The notes: generated by a model from the sequence alone, not told the origin. Shown: positions 24,761 through 37,547, counted from the first letter of the stretch. The stretch: DNA of 64,000 nucleotides from Capsaspora owczarzaki ATCC 30864 (GCF_000151315.2 NW_011887296.1:1087095-1151094); one strand, 5' to 3'. A program made the numbers and translations.

Positions 24761-25855
24761 TCATGGGCGAGGCGCTGGCGCCTGTTTGCCAGTTGGCCGG
24801 GAGACTGGCGCAGGCTTTGGGGTCAAACGCATCAGACGAATGAGTCGTCGCGACGCCGGCGTGGTCTGCGTTTCAATCTGCTCAACGTCGAAATGGCGAG
24901 GCAGTGCTTTGAAGAATCGGTTTTCCACCTTGCGGCGGCGTAATTGAGCAACGAGCACCACCTTGGAGCTGCCCAGCGGGCACAGCTCTTTTAGAGTGTC
25001 CAGCAGCGGCTGAATGAGTTGCTCCCAGTAAACACAGTCCGCGACGAGCAGGTATTCGAACGGAGGGAGAACGGCCGGAAGCGGCTCGCCCCAGGCCAAT
25101 CCTGCCGCTGTGCACGTGCCTCCATTCAATTCAGGGTTGAGCGCAATGTTCTGCTCCATAAACCCAATCACTTGTGGGAGGTCTGTGATGACAGCATGCG
25201 CCCCTAGCTTGGCGGCGGCCATGCCGACGAGCCCTGTGCCAGCGCCGAGTTCCAGTGCCGTGCGACCGGCCAAATTGTCGCGACCATTGCTTGCATGTTG
25301 CCGATCGAGGTAGTCGCACAATGCAATTGCGGCCGGCCAGAGCTGGAAGGCGATGCCCGCCGACGGAGTGTGCAAAATGGCGACTTGGGCTGGAGTTGGC
25401 TCCTGCAGCGCGTGCTTGAACACATATCCGGCCTGCTGACCGTGCGTTGCAAACAAGGCCTTGTACGGTTCATCGTCGTCGTCTTCTTGTTCGTCATCTC
25501 CTCCCGTTGTGTGGGTGGTTGTGCTTGACCTGCGAGTGTTCGCATTGGCGTTGGAGCTGCTCGAGCGCGGTGATCCGGTCTTCCCGGCCGCGCCTGTGCG
25601 CTTGGCTCCTGTAGCTTGTTCCTCTTGCTCTTCTTGATCATCTGAGCTTGACGCAGACAGCTCGGACGAGTCCGACGCGTGTTGGAACAGCCACATGCCG
25701 CCCAGCGACCCGCCTCGCTCGACCTTGCGCAGCTCCTTCCGCTCGGCCTGGCGCGCGTCCCACTCTGCCCGCTGCTCAGCAGTCATGTTTGCAAGCAGCT
25801 GTTCGCGGCGCTTGCGATGCCGGCTGGAGCTTGAACTTGATTGTTGCTGCTCCAT
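24761..25855 (-). CDS. METTL21-like (family 16) protein methyltransferase
   Basis: Single exon, 364 aa. A SAM-dependent methyltransferase of the seven-beta-strand group: motif I LELGAGTGLVGMAAAKLGA, post-I VITDLPQV, and the family-typical DCVYWEQLIQPLLDTLKEL near strand four. The region FQLWPAAIALCDYL before motif I is the usual substrate-side helix in this family, whose members methylate lysine or histidine of chaperones and translation factors. The substrate cannot be told from sequence. The first 120 residues are extra: a basic start rich in Gln, Ser and Arg, then an acidic Ser/Thr/Glu stretch. It faces GCP4 head to head, 295 bases apart. Confidence 0.85.
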   Translation of the reverse strand: MEQQQSSSSSSRHRKRREQLLANMTAEQRAEWDARQAERKELRKVERGGSLGGMWLFQHASDSSELSASSSDDQEEQEEQATGAKRTGAAGKTGSPRSSSSNANANTRRSSTTTHTTGGDDEQEDDDDEPYKALFATHGQQAGYVFKHALQEPTPAQVAILHTPSAGIAFQLWPAAIALCDYLDRQHASNGRDNLAGRTALELGAGTGLVGMAAAKLGAHAVITDLPQVIGFMEQNIALNPELNGGTCTAAGLAWGEPLPAVLPPFEYLLVADCVYWEQLIQPLLDTLKELCPLGSSKVVLVAQLRRRKVENRFFKALPRHFDVEQIETQTTPASRRLIRLMRLTPKPAPVSRPTGKQAPAPRP

Positions 25856-26150
25856 GTGTCGAACGCGCTTAGAAAGTGGTCAAAAAACTCAGACTGAGCT
25901 CAGACACGGAAGCCAGAAAACAAACACAAGAACCCAAAATCAATATAACCTATGTTGAAGGCGATTCCCCCCGCCCCCTCTTCCCAAGCAACTGAGACAG
26001 AGTCGAGTCGACTCAACCCAGACATTGAACCCGAGTCCATCGCATCGCGAGTAAGGCGTCGAGTGTCTCATCGCAATCCGACAGTAGTACATGAGCAGTA
26101 TCTACATATTGGTTGTTGGTTCAGTCTGCGTTTGTGTTGTCTTGGACTGG
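25856..26150. promoter_or_regulatory. Divergent promoter of the methyltransferase and GCP4
   Basis: 295 bases between two start codons on opposite strands. An in-frame ATG at 26091 would extend GCP4 by 20 hydrophobic residues absent from the family, so it is taken as 5' UTR. Confidence 0.5.
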
Positions 26151-29100
26151 ATGCTGCGCGAGCTGCTTGCTGCACTGCTCGGCCACCCCGGCGATCTGTT
26201 CCACTGCCAGTCGGTCGTCGCAAGCAAAGGACCGCACTCAACTGCTGCAGACTCCATTGCCGACAGTAGTGGCTCGTCTGCTGCTGATGCTGGTGCTGAT
26301 GCTGATGCTGGTGCTAATGCTGGAGCGCGCCAAGTTCGTGTTTCCCGCCAATTTCGAGTCGCAGAGCATCTTCCATTGCTGCACCCCAGCGAACGGTGAG
26401 ACGCGCGACTCCAAGAGCAAAAGCAAACATCGATCGGATCAACCTTGAAGCTTGAAGTGGGGAGGCGCGGCGGGGTTGGGGGTTGGGAATTGCTCACTCA
26501 CAACATGACTGCGCGCAGAGACCTTTGCAACCGCCTGCTCGAGATTGGAGCGGCATACGCTGAGCTCGACCACTTTGCTTCAGGGCGTTCACGCTCGCCA
26601 GGTAATAACCATGGGCATTTACTTGGAGGTGGCGCTGACGGCGCGCACTGTTGTGTTCAACGAGATCGAGCAATGGTTGATTTTGTGTCGCTCAGTTGGC
26701 ATGGACCCAACTCGATCGAACGTCATGAAACCACAGAAGGCCAGGGAAGACAAAGTCTCTATCTCGATGCACTCAAAACGGCAATGGCAGTCGTCCTGGA
26801 CGAGTACCGGGAAGCCATTCTACAACTCGAAAAGCGTCTACTGTCCGAGCCCGCCACCCAGTTGTCCCACATTCATTATGCGCTCTCCAAGGTAGGTCGG
26901 CAACTTCTCTGTCACACTTGCTGGTGGTGAAGGCCAGATAGCGCTTGTAGAGGTACGCGGGTTGGCAATGTGCCCTCTCACCATTGATTGTCATCCATGT
27001 CCAGTTTCGATTACTGTTGCCATACTTGCTCGGACTCGTAGCGGCTGTCGAGGCGATCAAAGATGCTCCCTCCTCTTTCATTCTTGACTTATTATTTACG
27101 AACTTGGCTTGCGGCATGCCAGATGTTCGCGAAGCCTTGCTGAGGTGAGTGACTCTCGACGGCTCGCTTGCTCGTGCACTCGCTTGCCGCTCATGATGTT
27201 TGCGCGCATCACTTCAACCGTGCAGCTTGTTTAATGCAGTTCTTCAAGTGTTCTACAACCAATTATCGGCATGGCTCCTCCATGGGCGTCTCGTTGATCC
27301 GTACAACGAGTTTATCGTTTATGAAAGGGACAACAACAGTGCCGCATCTGATGATTCTGATCCAAGTCTTTCAGAAACTGCCATTGATTGGTACGCGAAT
27401 GCACCTCTGCCCTGACCGACTTTGGCTTTTGCGTTGACACTCACTTCTTGCGCTCCTTTGAACAGGTCGGATGTCCAGTTCGGACTCCGGGCCTCGCTTC
27501 CATCGTTGGTACCTCGAGAACTTGCCAAAGATATTCTCTTTGTCGGTGCTGCCGTTCGTGTGCTGCGGGGCGGAGACAAGTCTTCGTCGAGCAAGGCCCA
27601 AAGTAGGGTTTTTTGTTTCTGTTTTGGAACAGCCGCGTCGGATGGCATCCGTTTTTCCTCACTTCTTCGCATTCTGTGCTTTTGATGCAGAAATTACTAG
27701 TTGCCGAATTACCCACGACGATGAGCAACGTTTTGCAGCGGATTTGAATCATGCTCGGTCCAGCGAGTTTCGAACATCCAACTTGGCCGCTGCAGTGGTA
27801 GCCATTCGCACCACAGTGGCCTCGCATTTGTGGGCGTTGGTTTCCCACAATCAAGGACTGTCTCGCATGCTGACTGTCAGTTCCTTCTTCTCGAGTTGCA
27901 ATTTTGACGTCGAGCTTTTGTCGCTAAGCGGCATCCACCTTGCGTTTGCAGATGATTCATGATATCATCCTATTGAGGAATGGCGCCTTGTGGATGCTTT
28001 TGCTTGATGATACGAGCACAGTCCTTTGCTCAACTCCAACGGCCAACTCGGAATTCGGTACGTGCCATGCGTTTCTCCATTTTGCCTTTTTCCCTTCCCC
28101 CCGCCTCCTTCAACAACCGCTCGCTCATATTTGTGCCATCCAGACCTCAACGCTGCACTTCGTCGCGCTGCTGTCGCATGTAACTTGGACAACAATGCCG
28201 AGTTTGCAAAGTGCAGTTTGCGGCTTTCTCCTCTTGGTAAGGATTGAAGACTAGGACGATTGAGCTCTCCCCGCCCCTGCCTTGACAAAATCCTTCACAC
28301 TGAGCCCTGCGACGGTATCACACAGAGAACCCTTCCGCTGCAGCTTCATCGTCACGCTCGCTGACACTTGCTCGGGAGTCCTTGCAAGTTGCATTCCAGA
28401 TCGACTGGCCACTCACACTGTTCTTCTCCGCTGCCGTCATGTCTCGGTAAGTTGGCTGCCTGCCTGAGGCTGGTGTTGGCTACGATTTCACGGCTCATCT
28501 CAACCCTTTTCTTTCATTCTTTGTCGTTGCATTTCAGCTATCACGAGCTTTGCCGGTTTTTGTTAGCAGCTACCTTGGCGCAACGTCGGCTTCACACTTG
28601 TTGGAAGCGTTTGGCTGACGTTCGGCAGCCCAATCTGCCCGTCCTTCATTTGCGAAATCGCCTTGCATTTATTTGTAACAACCTCCTGCAGTATTTCCAG
28701 GTTTGTACTTTGCGTCCTTGTTGTCACTTTTCCACGGCCGTTGCTGAACGACAGGTTTCGTTGCGCAAACAGAGTGACATTATCATCCCGGAATGTGCAA
28801 TTTTTGCATCAACCCTCGAATCTGCCTCTGATTTTGATACAGTCGTTGCTGCACATGGTACGTTGCGAGAAGATCAACCGACGAGCGTGTTGGTCTCAAT
28901 TGTGCTGACTGATTGTGCAACCCCGTCATCCCAGGCTTAATGTTGGAGCAGATTGCTCGGCAATGTTTTCTCGGAACTCCTGCAATATTGCGCACAATCG
29001 TGGAGGTTTGGTCGGCTTGCCATGCTTTCTGCGATGCAGTCGTCAATTCTCCCACCCCACCCGCGGAAATTATCGAGCGCATCACAAAGGTTTGGTGGTT

Positions 29101-29332
29101 GTCGGCTTGATCGCTGGCCAACATTTCCAATGGCTGATGGTTTTGACCGTTTTTTGTGCAGAATTTTGACCGCCAATGGGATTTTCTTTTTCGCATGTTG
29201 TCTGGCGGACGCGGCCAACAAGCAGGCGTGCATGTTGCGCAGCTATTGCTTAGATTGGACTACAATCGTTTCTTCTCGGAGCGAATTGTCGCCTCAGCCA
29301 ACATATCTCAACCCTCTGCCGATGCGTCATAA
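26151..29332 (+). CDS. TUBGCP4: Gamma-tubulin complex component 4 (GCP4)
   Basis: Subunit of the gamma-tubulin ring complex that nucleates microtubules at centrosomes or spindle poles. Fourteen exons: 26151-26395, 26519-26601, 26737-26891, 27005-27144, 27226-27390, 27466-27602, 27691-27875, 27952-28057, 28144-28236, 28344-28446, 28538-28700, 28755-28857, 28935-29089, 29162-29332. All phases close and give 667 aa, the length of human GCP4. Landmarks in order: MLRELLAALLGHPGDLF, LPLLHPSER, YNQLSAWLLHGRLVDPYNEF, PRELAKDILFVGAAVRVL, VASHLWALV, then the gamma-tubulin-binding half with FQIDWPLTLFFSAAVMSRYH, LRNRLAFICNNLLQYFQ and LLLRLDYNRFFSE. Acidic Asp/Ala repeats near residue 50 are extra. Intron 2 (135 nt) has a length divisible by three and no in-frame stop, so its retention would not break the frame. 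Confidence 0.93.
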
Positions 29333-29505
29333 TTCAGAACACGATTTGTAGATTCAGAATGCATATTATCTGTTTGATTTGTCGATTCAGAATGCGTGAT
29401 TCATTTGTAGTTTGTCACTTGTAGTTTCATAATGCATATTATCTGATTGATTCACCCTGTCGAGCCAGAGTTCCCGATGAATACTACACCCCGATCGATC
29501 AAGTC

Positions 29506-30185
29506 ATGAGCGAGATTCGAGCTTTCGCATCATGGGCAGGTCAACCGGAAGGTGAGCAATTTGCTTCAAGGATGGTGCAAGTTAGAGCTGCATTCCAGGG
29601 AAATTGCTGGTTCGCCTGCATTTATTTCGTCGTGGCACCTTAGGGATTTTCGGGATTGAAGTGGAACATTCGATTTTGGCGGGTCTGCCACGGTTCTACA
29701 TTCAGTGCTGCTTGTAGGCTGACACGATTTCGCAAACCGACTGCCATGTTGCTATGCAGCCCGACTGGAAGACCCGATCCATCATGGAAGGGTGGCTTGT
29801 TGCTAGCTCCCCATGGAAATCGGCATTTTCGCCGAACGCTGCGCTCGCGCTCGTGGCGCCGTCCATCCCCCCCCTTACATACTCAGTCCAGCGCCTCTTT
29901 TTCCATTCACTCAAAGCGTACATCGTTGTCCTCACTCATGGGCAGCACGAAAAGAAGCGAGATGACACTTTCAGGTTTGGACCTTGACACTCGCACTTAA
30001 AATCTGGATTTGTAACACTTCCTCAGTCCTTTTTGGGTTTTTGAAATTCTCGTGCGCATTGTAACGAAAGGTAACACAACACTGCCTGTGTCCCTCCTCT
30101 CAACTCTCGTACAGCTGGCAACCTGATCCATGACAACAATTCACTGCGTGAAAGGAGCAGCGAAGGCGAGCGGCAGAGCGGGTGA
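29506..30185 (+). CDS. Unrecognised small gene with very short introns
   Basis: I do not recognise the product. Five exons, 29506-29551, 29599-29660, 29718-29974, 30027-30070 and 30115-30185, join through GT-AG introns of 47, 57, 52 and 44 nt with all phases agreeing, giving 159 aa. Protein-like blocks are FASWAGQPEGKLLVRLHLFR, VAMQPDWKTRSIMEGWLV, PPLTYSVQRLFFHSLKAYIV and FSPFWVFEILVRIVTK; the tail is polar. No signal peptide or clear membrane span. The frame upstream of the chosen ATG stays open back to 29425 (DEYYTPIDQV), so the start may lie in an earlier exon. These introns are shorter than nearly all others here (the shortest in GCP4 is 54 nt), so the model could be wrong, but four in-frame joins by chance are unlikely. 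Confidence 0.5.
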
Positions 30186-31250
<1,065 letters not shown>

Positions 31251-34200
31251 ATGGCGCGTTCGCTCGTCGTCGCTATTCTTCTCGCGCTTGCCGCGATGAA
31301 TGCGCAAGCCGACATTCACAATTTGCCAACCAAGTGGGTCAATGCTGCCAGCTCGACTGCTCCGCAGCTGTCCACCAAGAATGTCGTCCTGTCGCCTGCG
31401 CTGGGCTGGTTGACTTGCTCTGGGGCGACTGGAGGCTACTACAACTCCGGTTCCGGTTACTCTAGTCAGGAGTCGCTTCAGCAAGACATTTACACGAACG
31501 AAATCACCATTCGCTACCTTCAAGAGTACCTTGCCAATGCAGGCGCCAGCGTCTATTCTACTCGAGAACGCTGGTTTGACACTCCCACAGAAGTCATCAT
31601 CAATGATTTTGACAACACAGCTGCCAAAAAAGTAACTTACACTGCTAACAGTGGTGCTTCGTGGTTCTACGCATCAATCGTTGCAGGATATGGTTCCGAT
31701 CAACACTGGGTTGCGGGATCTACAACGGAAACTGCCACCGCCACATTTACCGCTACAATTTCCACGTCTGGCTACTACCCCGTCTACATGACTTGGCCGA
31801 GCCTACTCAATCGAGGCACCCCAGACATTCGCATTACGCATTCCGGAGGCATCCAGACAATAGCTGTCCCGATGTATCAATTTGACTCCATCTTTGTGTA
31901 TCTTGGCCGCTACTACTTTACTGCCGCAGCCGGAATCAAGATCGAGGTCACCAACAAAATGCCCGTAACTTTGGTCAAATTTGCGATGGCCGATGCAGTA
32001 CGCGTCGGATGCGGAGCGTCAGCCGGTATTCCGCGCTGGAAACTGTCAGCCCAGGACTTTTTGAGCTTTATGAGTCAAGGCCAGTTTACTGCGTTGGGTC
32101 TTCAACTACTCGCCGACATCGCGCCCATCCTTGATACCGACTACCAGGCCAGAGCCAAGTTCTCCAACTACATGTTCAACCAAAAACTGGATGTAGATTT
32201 GTTGAACAGGCAAAATGGTGCCGACTGGCTGTACGCAGGTATCGGGGCAAGTGGCGGTGCAGGATCAGGTGTAGCAACCGTCACGTCCAACACGGTAAGC
32301 AGGCGATGAATGGTGCCCTCGAGTGAACGATGCTAATTGGTACAATCTCCACAGAATCTCGGTCTGACTTCAGCACTCTACGCGGCGTGCGGCACCGCGG
32401 CAACTAGCGTCCGCTTGAATGTTCAGCAAGCGACAGGGCAAAACAATCAAGGAAATACTCCCGCAGCAAAAGCGGAACTAACCCTAAACACCAACATGCC
32501 ATCGTTCATGACATACATTGTTGACGTGCTCAATGCCACTGAAATGGCGCTTATGGCGAAAGAATCCTACCGCGAAACGGTAAAGCGGATTGTTGGTTGT
32601 GTTCGAGCGATTGGTGAATGCACTCTGAAGGTCTCTGACTCCTCGAATGATAACTATCACAAAAAACAGCTGGGTCGTGCCATCTACAAGGGCATCCACA
32701 AGTACTTTGTTCCGTCGTCTCCTACCATCATCCCGTTGCCGGTCACCAACCTTTACACCATCTCAAGAACCGACGGCGTTGCCCTCTGCTGGGTTCAGCC
32801 GACTGATCCGCTGGAATCAAGTGCAACTGCAGCGTCGTACAAGCTGTACACCTCTACCGACGGTCGCGGCTGGGATGAAGGTGTCATTTTTGCGTCCAGC
32901 ACCTCGGGTAATAGCGTCCGTATTGAGTCACTCAGCTACGGTAACAGCGTGTGTGGTGTCACGACCGCTGTCACGGTCGACACGCAATACTACTTCAAAG
33001 TTGCTGGAGTCAATGCCGGCGGCGAGGCTCTCACCAAGCTTACAGTTGCCGGGTACCGCAACTCTGGAGCCGGTCCTCGCATTCTCGTGGTTGATGCTTT
33101 TGACGCCGATTTTGTGCACACGAGCGACAATATCGAGGGCCGCTACACACGCGAGTACGTGTTCGAGTATGTCTCCGCGCTCCAAGCTGCAGGCTATCGC
33201 TGCGACTCGGCCACCAAGAGCACTCTGCTCGACGCGACATGGGTGAACGCCTACTTGGTCAACTACCAGATTGTCATCTGGTTTGCAGGAGAGAACACTG
33301 GCATCAACGTGTTCCCTGCAGCGCATCAAGCTGTCATCAACACTTGGATTGCGGCTGCGACCATCATCAATCCGCGGTCTTTGGTTGTGACCGGTTCGCA
33401 CGTCGCTTCTGGTCTTGCGGCTGCTGGTGGAGCAAGTGCGACCTTCCTTGCCAACAACCTGGGTGCTGGTTACGCTGGCGCTACTGCCAGCGCGCCATTC
33501 ATTGCCCGTCAAGCGGTCGACCCAGGCTTCACGATGAGCGGCACTGTGGCGTTCAACTCGCTCATCGCGCTTGGCAACCCTTACATCGTTCAAACCCCTG
33601 ACATCCTGACTGTCACTGGAGGCGGCACTGCTGCACTGTACCATGGCGCTTCTGGCACCAACATCGCTGCTGTGAGCACCGTGAGCGGCAGCTACTCGTC
33701 GTTTTTGCTCGCCATGCCATTCGAGACGATCCTGTCGAGCACCGAGCGCACGACGCTGATGACGTCGATTGTGATAAGTGTGAATCAACGACGTGCCAGC
33801 TCCGCCATTGCAGCGGCGAGTGCGAGCGCTGCGACCGCGGCGTCGACATCTCAAGCATCAGTGGCAACGCTGCTGGCAGCCACGGCTTCAGCGATGTCGT
33901 CGTCTGTGGCCTCGGTTGCTTCGAAGGCATCGGTTGCCAGTGTTGCCTCGACGTCAATTGCGTACGTGACGAGTGCCGCTTCTGCGGCATCTGCGGCATC
34001 TGCAGCTACTGCTGCTTCTCTTGCTTCTGTGGCATCCGCGGCATCAGTGGCATCACGTCCGTTGCATTCGTCACCAGCGCGGCCTCTGCTGCTTCAGTTG
34101 CATCTGCAGCCTCCGTCGCATCCACGTCCGCCCGCATCCGTCGTCTCTGCCGCATCCGCTGCAACAACCTCGAAGGCATCTGCCGCTTCTGTTGTTTCGG

Positions 34201-37200
34201 TTGCATCGGCTGCTTCTGTCGCATCTGCCGCCTCTGACGCATCTGTGGCTTCTGTTGCGTCCGCTGCAACTACTTCGAAGGCATCGGCTGCATCTGTTGC
34301 TTCCACATCCGCCGCATCCGTCGGCTCTGCCGCATCCGCTGCAACAACCTCGAAGGCATCTGCCGCTTCTGTTGTTTCGGTTGCATCGGCTGCTTCTGTC
34401 GCATCTGCCGCCTCTGACGCATCTGTGGCTTCTGTTGCGTCCGCTGCAACTACTTCGAAGGCATCGGCTGCATCTGTTGCTTCCACATCCGCCGCATCCG
34501 TCGGCTCTGCCGCATCCGCTGCAACAACCTCGAAGGCATCTTCTGCCGCTTCTGTTGCCTCGGTCGCATCAGTTGCATCTGGTGCATCCGCCGCCTCTGA
34601 CGCATCTGTAGCTTCTGTTGCGTCCGCTGCGACTAGCTCGAAGGCATCTGTTGCCTCTGCTGCTTCCGACGCTTCTGCAGCCTCCGTAGCATCCACATCA
34701 GTCGCATCCGTCGCCTCTGCCGCATCCGCTGCAACTACCTCGAAGGCATCTTCTGCCGCTTCTGTTGCCTCGGTCGCATCAGTTGCATCTGGTGCATCCG
34801 CCCCCTCTGACGCGTCTGTGGCTTCTGTTGCGTCCGCTGCGACTAGCTCGAAGGCATCTGTTGCTTCTGCTGCTTCCATCGCATCGGCCGCATCCGTTGC
34901 TTCCACGTCTGTTGCATCCGTCGCCTCTGCCGCATTCGCTGCAACAACCTCGAAGGCATCTGCCGCTTCTGTTGCCTCGGTCGCATCAGCTGCTTCTGTC
35001 GCATCTGCCGCCTCCGCCGCCTCTGACGCGTCTGTGGCTTCTGTTGCGTCCGCTGCGACTAGCTCGAAGGCATCTGTTGCCTCTGCTGCTTCCGACGCTT
35101 CTGCAGCCTCCGTAGCATCCACATCAGTCGCATCCGTCGCCTCTGCCGCATCCGCTGCAACGACCTCGAAGGCATCTTCTGCCGCTTCTGTTGCCTCGGT
35201 CGCATCAGTTGCATCTGGTGCATCCGCCCCCTCTGACGCATCTGTGGCTTCTGTTGCGTCCGCTGCGACTAGCTCGAAGGCATCTGTTGCTTCTGCTGCT
35301 TCCATCGCATCGGCCGCATCCGTTGCTTCCACATCAGTCGCATCCGTCGCCTCTGCCGCGTCCGCTGCAACAACCTCGAAGGCATCTTCTGCCGCTTCTG
35401 TTGCCTCGGTCGCATCAGTTGCATCTGGTGCATCCGCCGCCTCTGACGCATCTGTAGCTTCTGTTGCGTCCGCTGCGACTACTTCGAAGGCATCTGTTGC
35501 CTCTGCTGCTTCCGACGCTTCTGCAGCCTCCGTTGCATCCACGTCAGTCGCATCCGTCGCCTCTGCCGCGTCCGCTGCAACTACCTCGAAGGCATCTGCC
35601 GCTTCTGTTGCCTCGGTCGCATCAGCTGCTTCTGTCGCATCTGCCGCCTCTGACGCGTCTGTGGCTTCTGTGGCTTCTGTTGCGTCCGCTGCGACTAGCT
35701 CAAAGGCATCTGTTGCTTCTGCTGCTTCCATCGCATCGGCCGCATCCGTTGCATCCACGTCAGTCGCATCCATCGTCTCTGCCGCATCCGCTGCAACTAC
35801 CTCGAAGGCATCTTCCGCTTCTGTTGCCTCGGTCGCATCAGTTGCATCTGTCGCATCTGCCGCCTCTGACGCGTCTGTAGCGTCCACGTCGATTGCATTA
35901 GTCACGAGCACGGCCTCTATTGCTTCTGTCGCGTCAGCGGCAACTACTTCGAAGGCATCTGTCCCGTCTGCGGCATCTGCTGCTTCTGCTGCTTCTGTTG
36001 CTTCTGTGGCATCCGCCGCATCGGTGGTATCTACGTCCGTTGCATTCGTCACCAGCGCGGCATCTGCTGCTTCAGCTGCATCTGGTGCATCTATTGCATC
36101 CACGACTGTCGCATCTGCCGCCTCTGACGCGTCTGCTGCGACAACCTCAAACGCTTCAGCCGCTTCTGTTGCTTCCGTTGCTTCGGTGGCCTCTGTCGCT
36201 TCGGATCCTTCTGTCGCATCCACCTCTGTCGCATCCGCCGCATCCGCCGCATCCGCTGCATCCACTTCTGCTGCATTCGTTACCAGCGCGGCGTCCGTTG
36301 CTTCCATTGCATCAGGCGCATCTATTGTAACGGCATCTGCTTCATCTGTTGATTCCATTGCGTCTGCTGCATCCGTGGCATCCACATCTGTCGCATTCGT
36401 CGCATCCGCTACATCCGTCGCATCCATCGCGTCAGTGGCATCGACCCCAAAGGCATCCGCTGCTTCCGTTGCTTCTGTCGCTTCTGCAGCATCTGCTGCG
36501 TCCACATCCGTCGCATTCGTCACCAGCGCGGCATCTGCTGTTTCTGTCGCGTCAGCGGCATCGACCTCGAAGGCATCCGCTGCTTCTGTTGCTTCTGTCG
36601 CTTCTGCAGCATCGGTCGCGTCCACATCCGTCGCGTTCGTCACCCGCGCGGCATCTGCTGCTTCTGTTGCGTCAGCGGCATCCACTTCGAAGGCATCCGT
36701 TGCTTCCGTTGCTTCTGTCGCGTCTGCAGCATCTGCTGCGTCCACATCCGTCGCGTTCGTCACCAGCGCGGCCTCCGCTGCTTCTGTTGTGTCAGCGGCA
36801 TCCACCTCGAAGGCATCCGCTGCTTCCGTTGCTTTCTGTCGCGTCTGCAGCATCTGTTGCGTCCACATCCGTCGCATTCGTCACCAGCGCGGCTTCGCTG
36901 CTTCTGTTGTGTCAGCGGCGTCCACCTCGAAGGCATCTGTTGCTTCTGCTGCTTCTGTCGCGTCTGCAGCATCTATTGCGTCGACTTCCGTCGCGTTCGT
37001 TACCAGTGCGGCATCTGCTGCCTCTGTCGCGTCAGCGGCATCTATGTCAAAGGCATCCGCTGCTTCTGTTGCTTTTGTCGCTTCTGTGGCATCCGACGCA
37101 TCTGTGGCAACCACGTTAACGGCATCTGCTGCTTCTGTCGCGTCAGCTGCATCAACCTCAAAGGCATCGGTTGCTTATGCCGCTTCGGTCGCATCCACAT

Positions 37201-37547
37201 CCGTTGCGTTCGTCACCAGCGTGGCATCTGTTGCTTCTGCTGCAACTGCATCCTCATCTGTTGCCCATGTGACGAGAGCGGCTTCTGCCGCTAGCAATGA
37301 CTCTGCAACAACGACCGTCTCGGCGTCTTTTGCGACGCTCGCCTCCAAAGTGTCTGGCGCCTCTACCACAGTAGCTTTAGCTGCCAAAGACGCGAGTAAT
37401 GCGACCAGCCTTCCGATCGGCGCGGTGGTTGGTGGCGTGGTTGGCGGCGTTGTGCTGCTCGCTTTAATTGTTTTAGGCGGCTTTTTGGTTCGTCGCCACC
37501 GACGCTCCACGAATATTGGAGGTGCCGTTGGATCTTCGGATGCATAA
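31251..37547 (+). CDS. Stalked membrane protein with a degenerate peptidoglycan-amidase-like ectodomain
   Basis: 2,078 aa from exons 31251-32294 and 32355-37547 (60-nt phase-0 intron). Order: signal peptide (1-20); first half of an Amidase_3-like domain (44-120); golvesin/Xly-like beta domain (about 130-253; TATFTATISTSGYYPVYMTW, DIRITHSGGIQTIAV, FAMADAVRVG); second half of the amidase (about 290-467; NMPSFMTYIVDVLNATEMAL, LGRAIYKGIHKYF); FN3-like domain (475-582); glutaminase-like alpha/beta domain (588-822; RILVVDAFDADF, YTREYVFEYVSALQAAGYRC, FLLAMPFETI); Ser/Ala/Val stalk (about 829-2000); membrane span GGVVGGVVLLALIVLGGFLV; basic short cytosolic tail. This domain set is one I know from bacterial secreted proteins. 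The amidase zinc ligands look replaced (SPALGW for SPGHGW; QQD for xED; GIGAS for xHxNA), so it is probably a non-catalytic binder. Binding of bacterial wall is inference. Confidence 0.85.
33834..37290 (+). repeat. Ser/Ala/Val-rich stalk repeat
   Basis: Codes a 1,150-residue stretch made of ASVAS and AASAAS units with recurring TTSKAS and TSVAFVTSAAS blocks. On the DNA level a 180-nt unit is duplicated without change: 34145-34324 reappears at 34325-34504, and looser copies run to about 35900. Such Ser/Ala/Thr stalks are usually O-glycosylated and extended. The opposite strand is open for 927 codons purely because of this repeat. Confidence 0.93.

Noticed and set aside
26604-26700. GIYLEVALTARTVVF in another frame resembling the GCP4 GIYL motif
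   Set aside because: The true counterpart is SLYLDALKTAM further on; this stretch lies in the intron.
34094-36877. 927-codon minus-strand open frame of Glu/Ala/Thr/Asp repeats
   Set aside because: It is the antisense of the Ser/Ala/Val stalk repeat, which is in frame with a signal peptide and membrane span.
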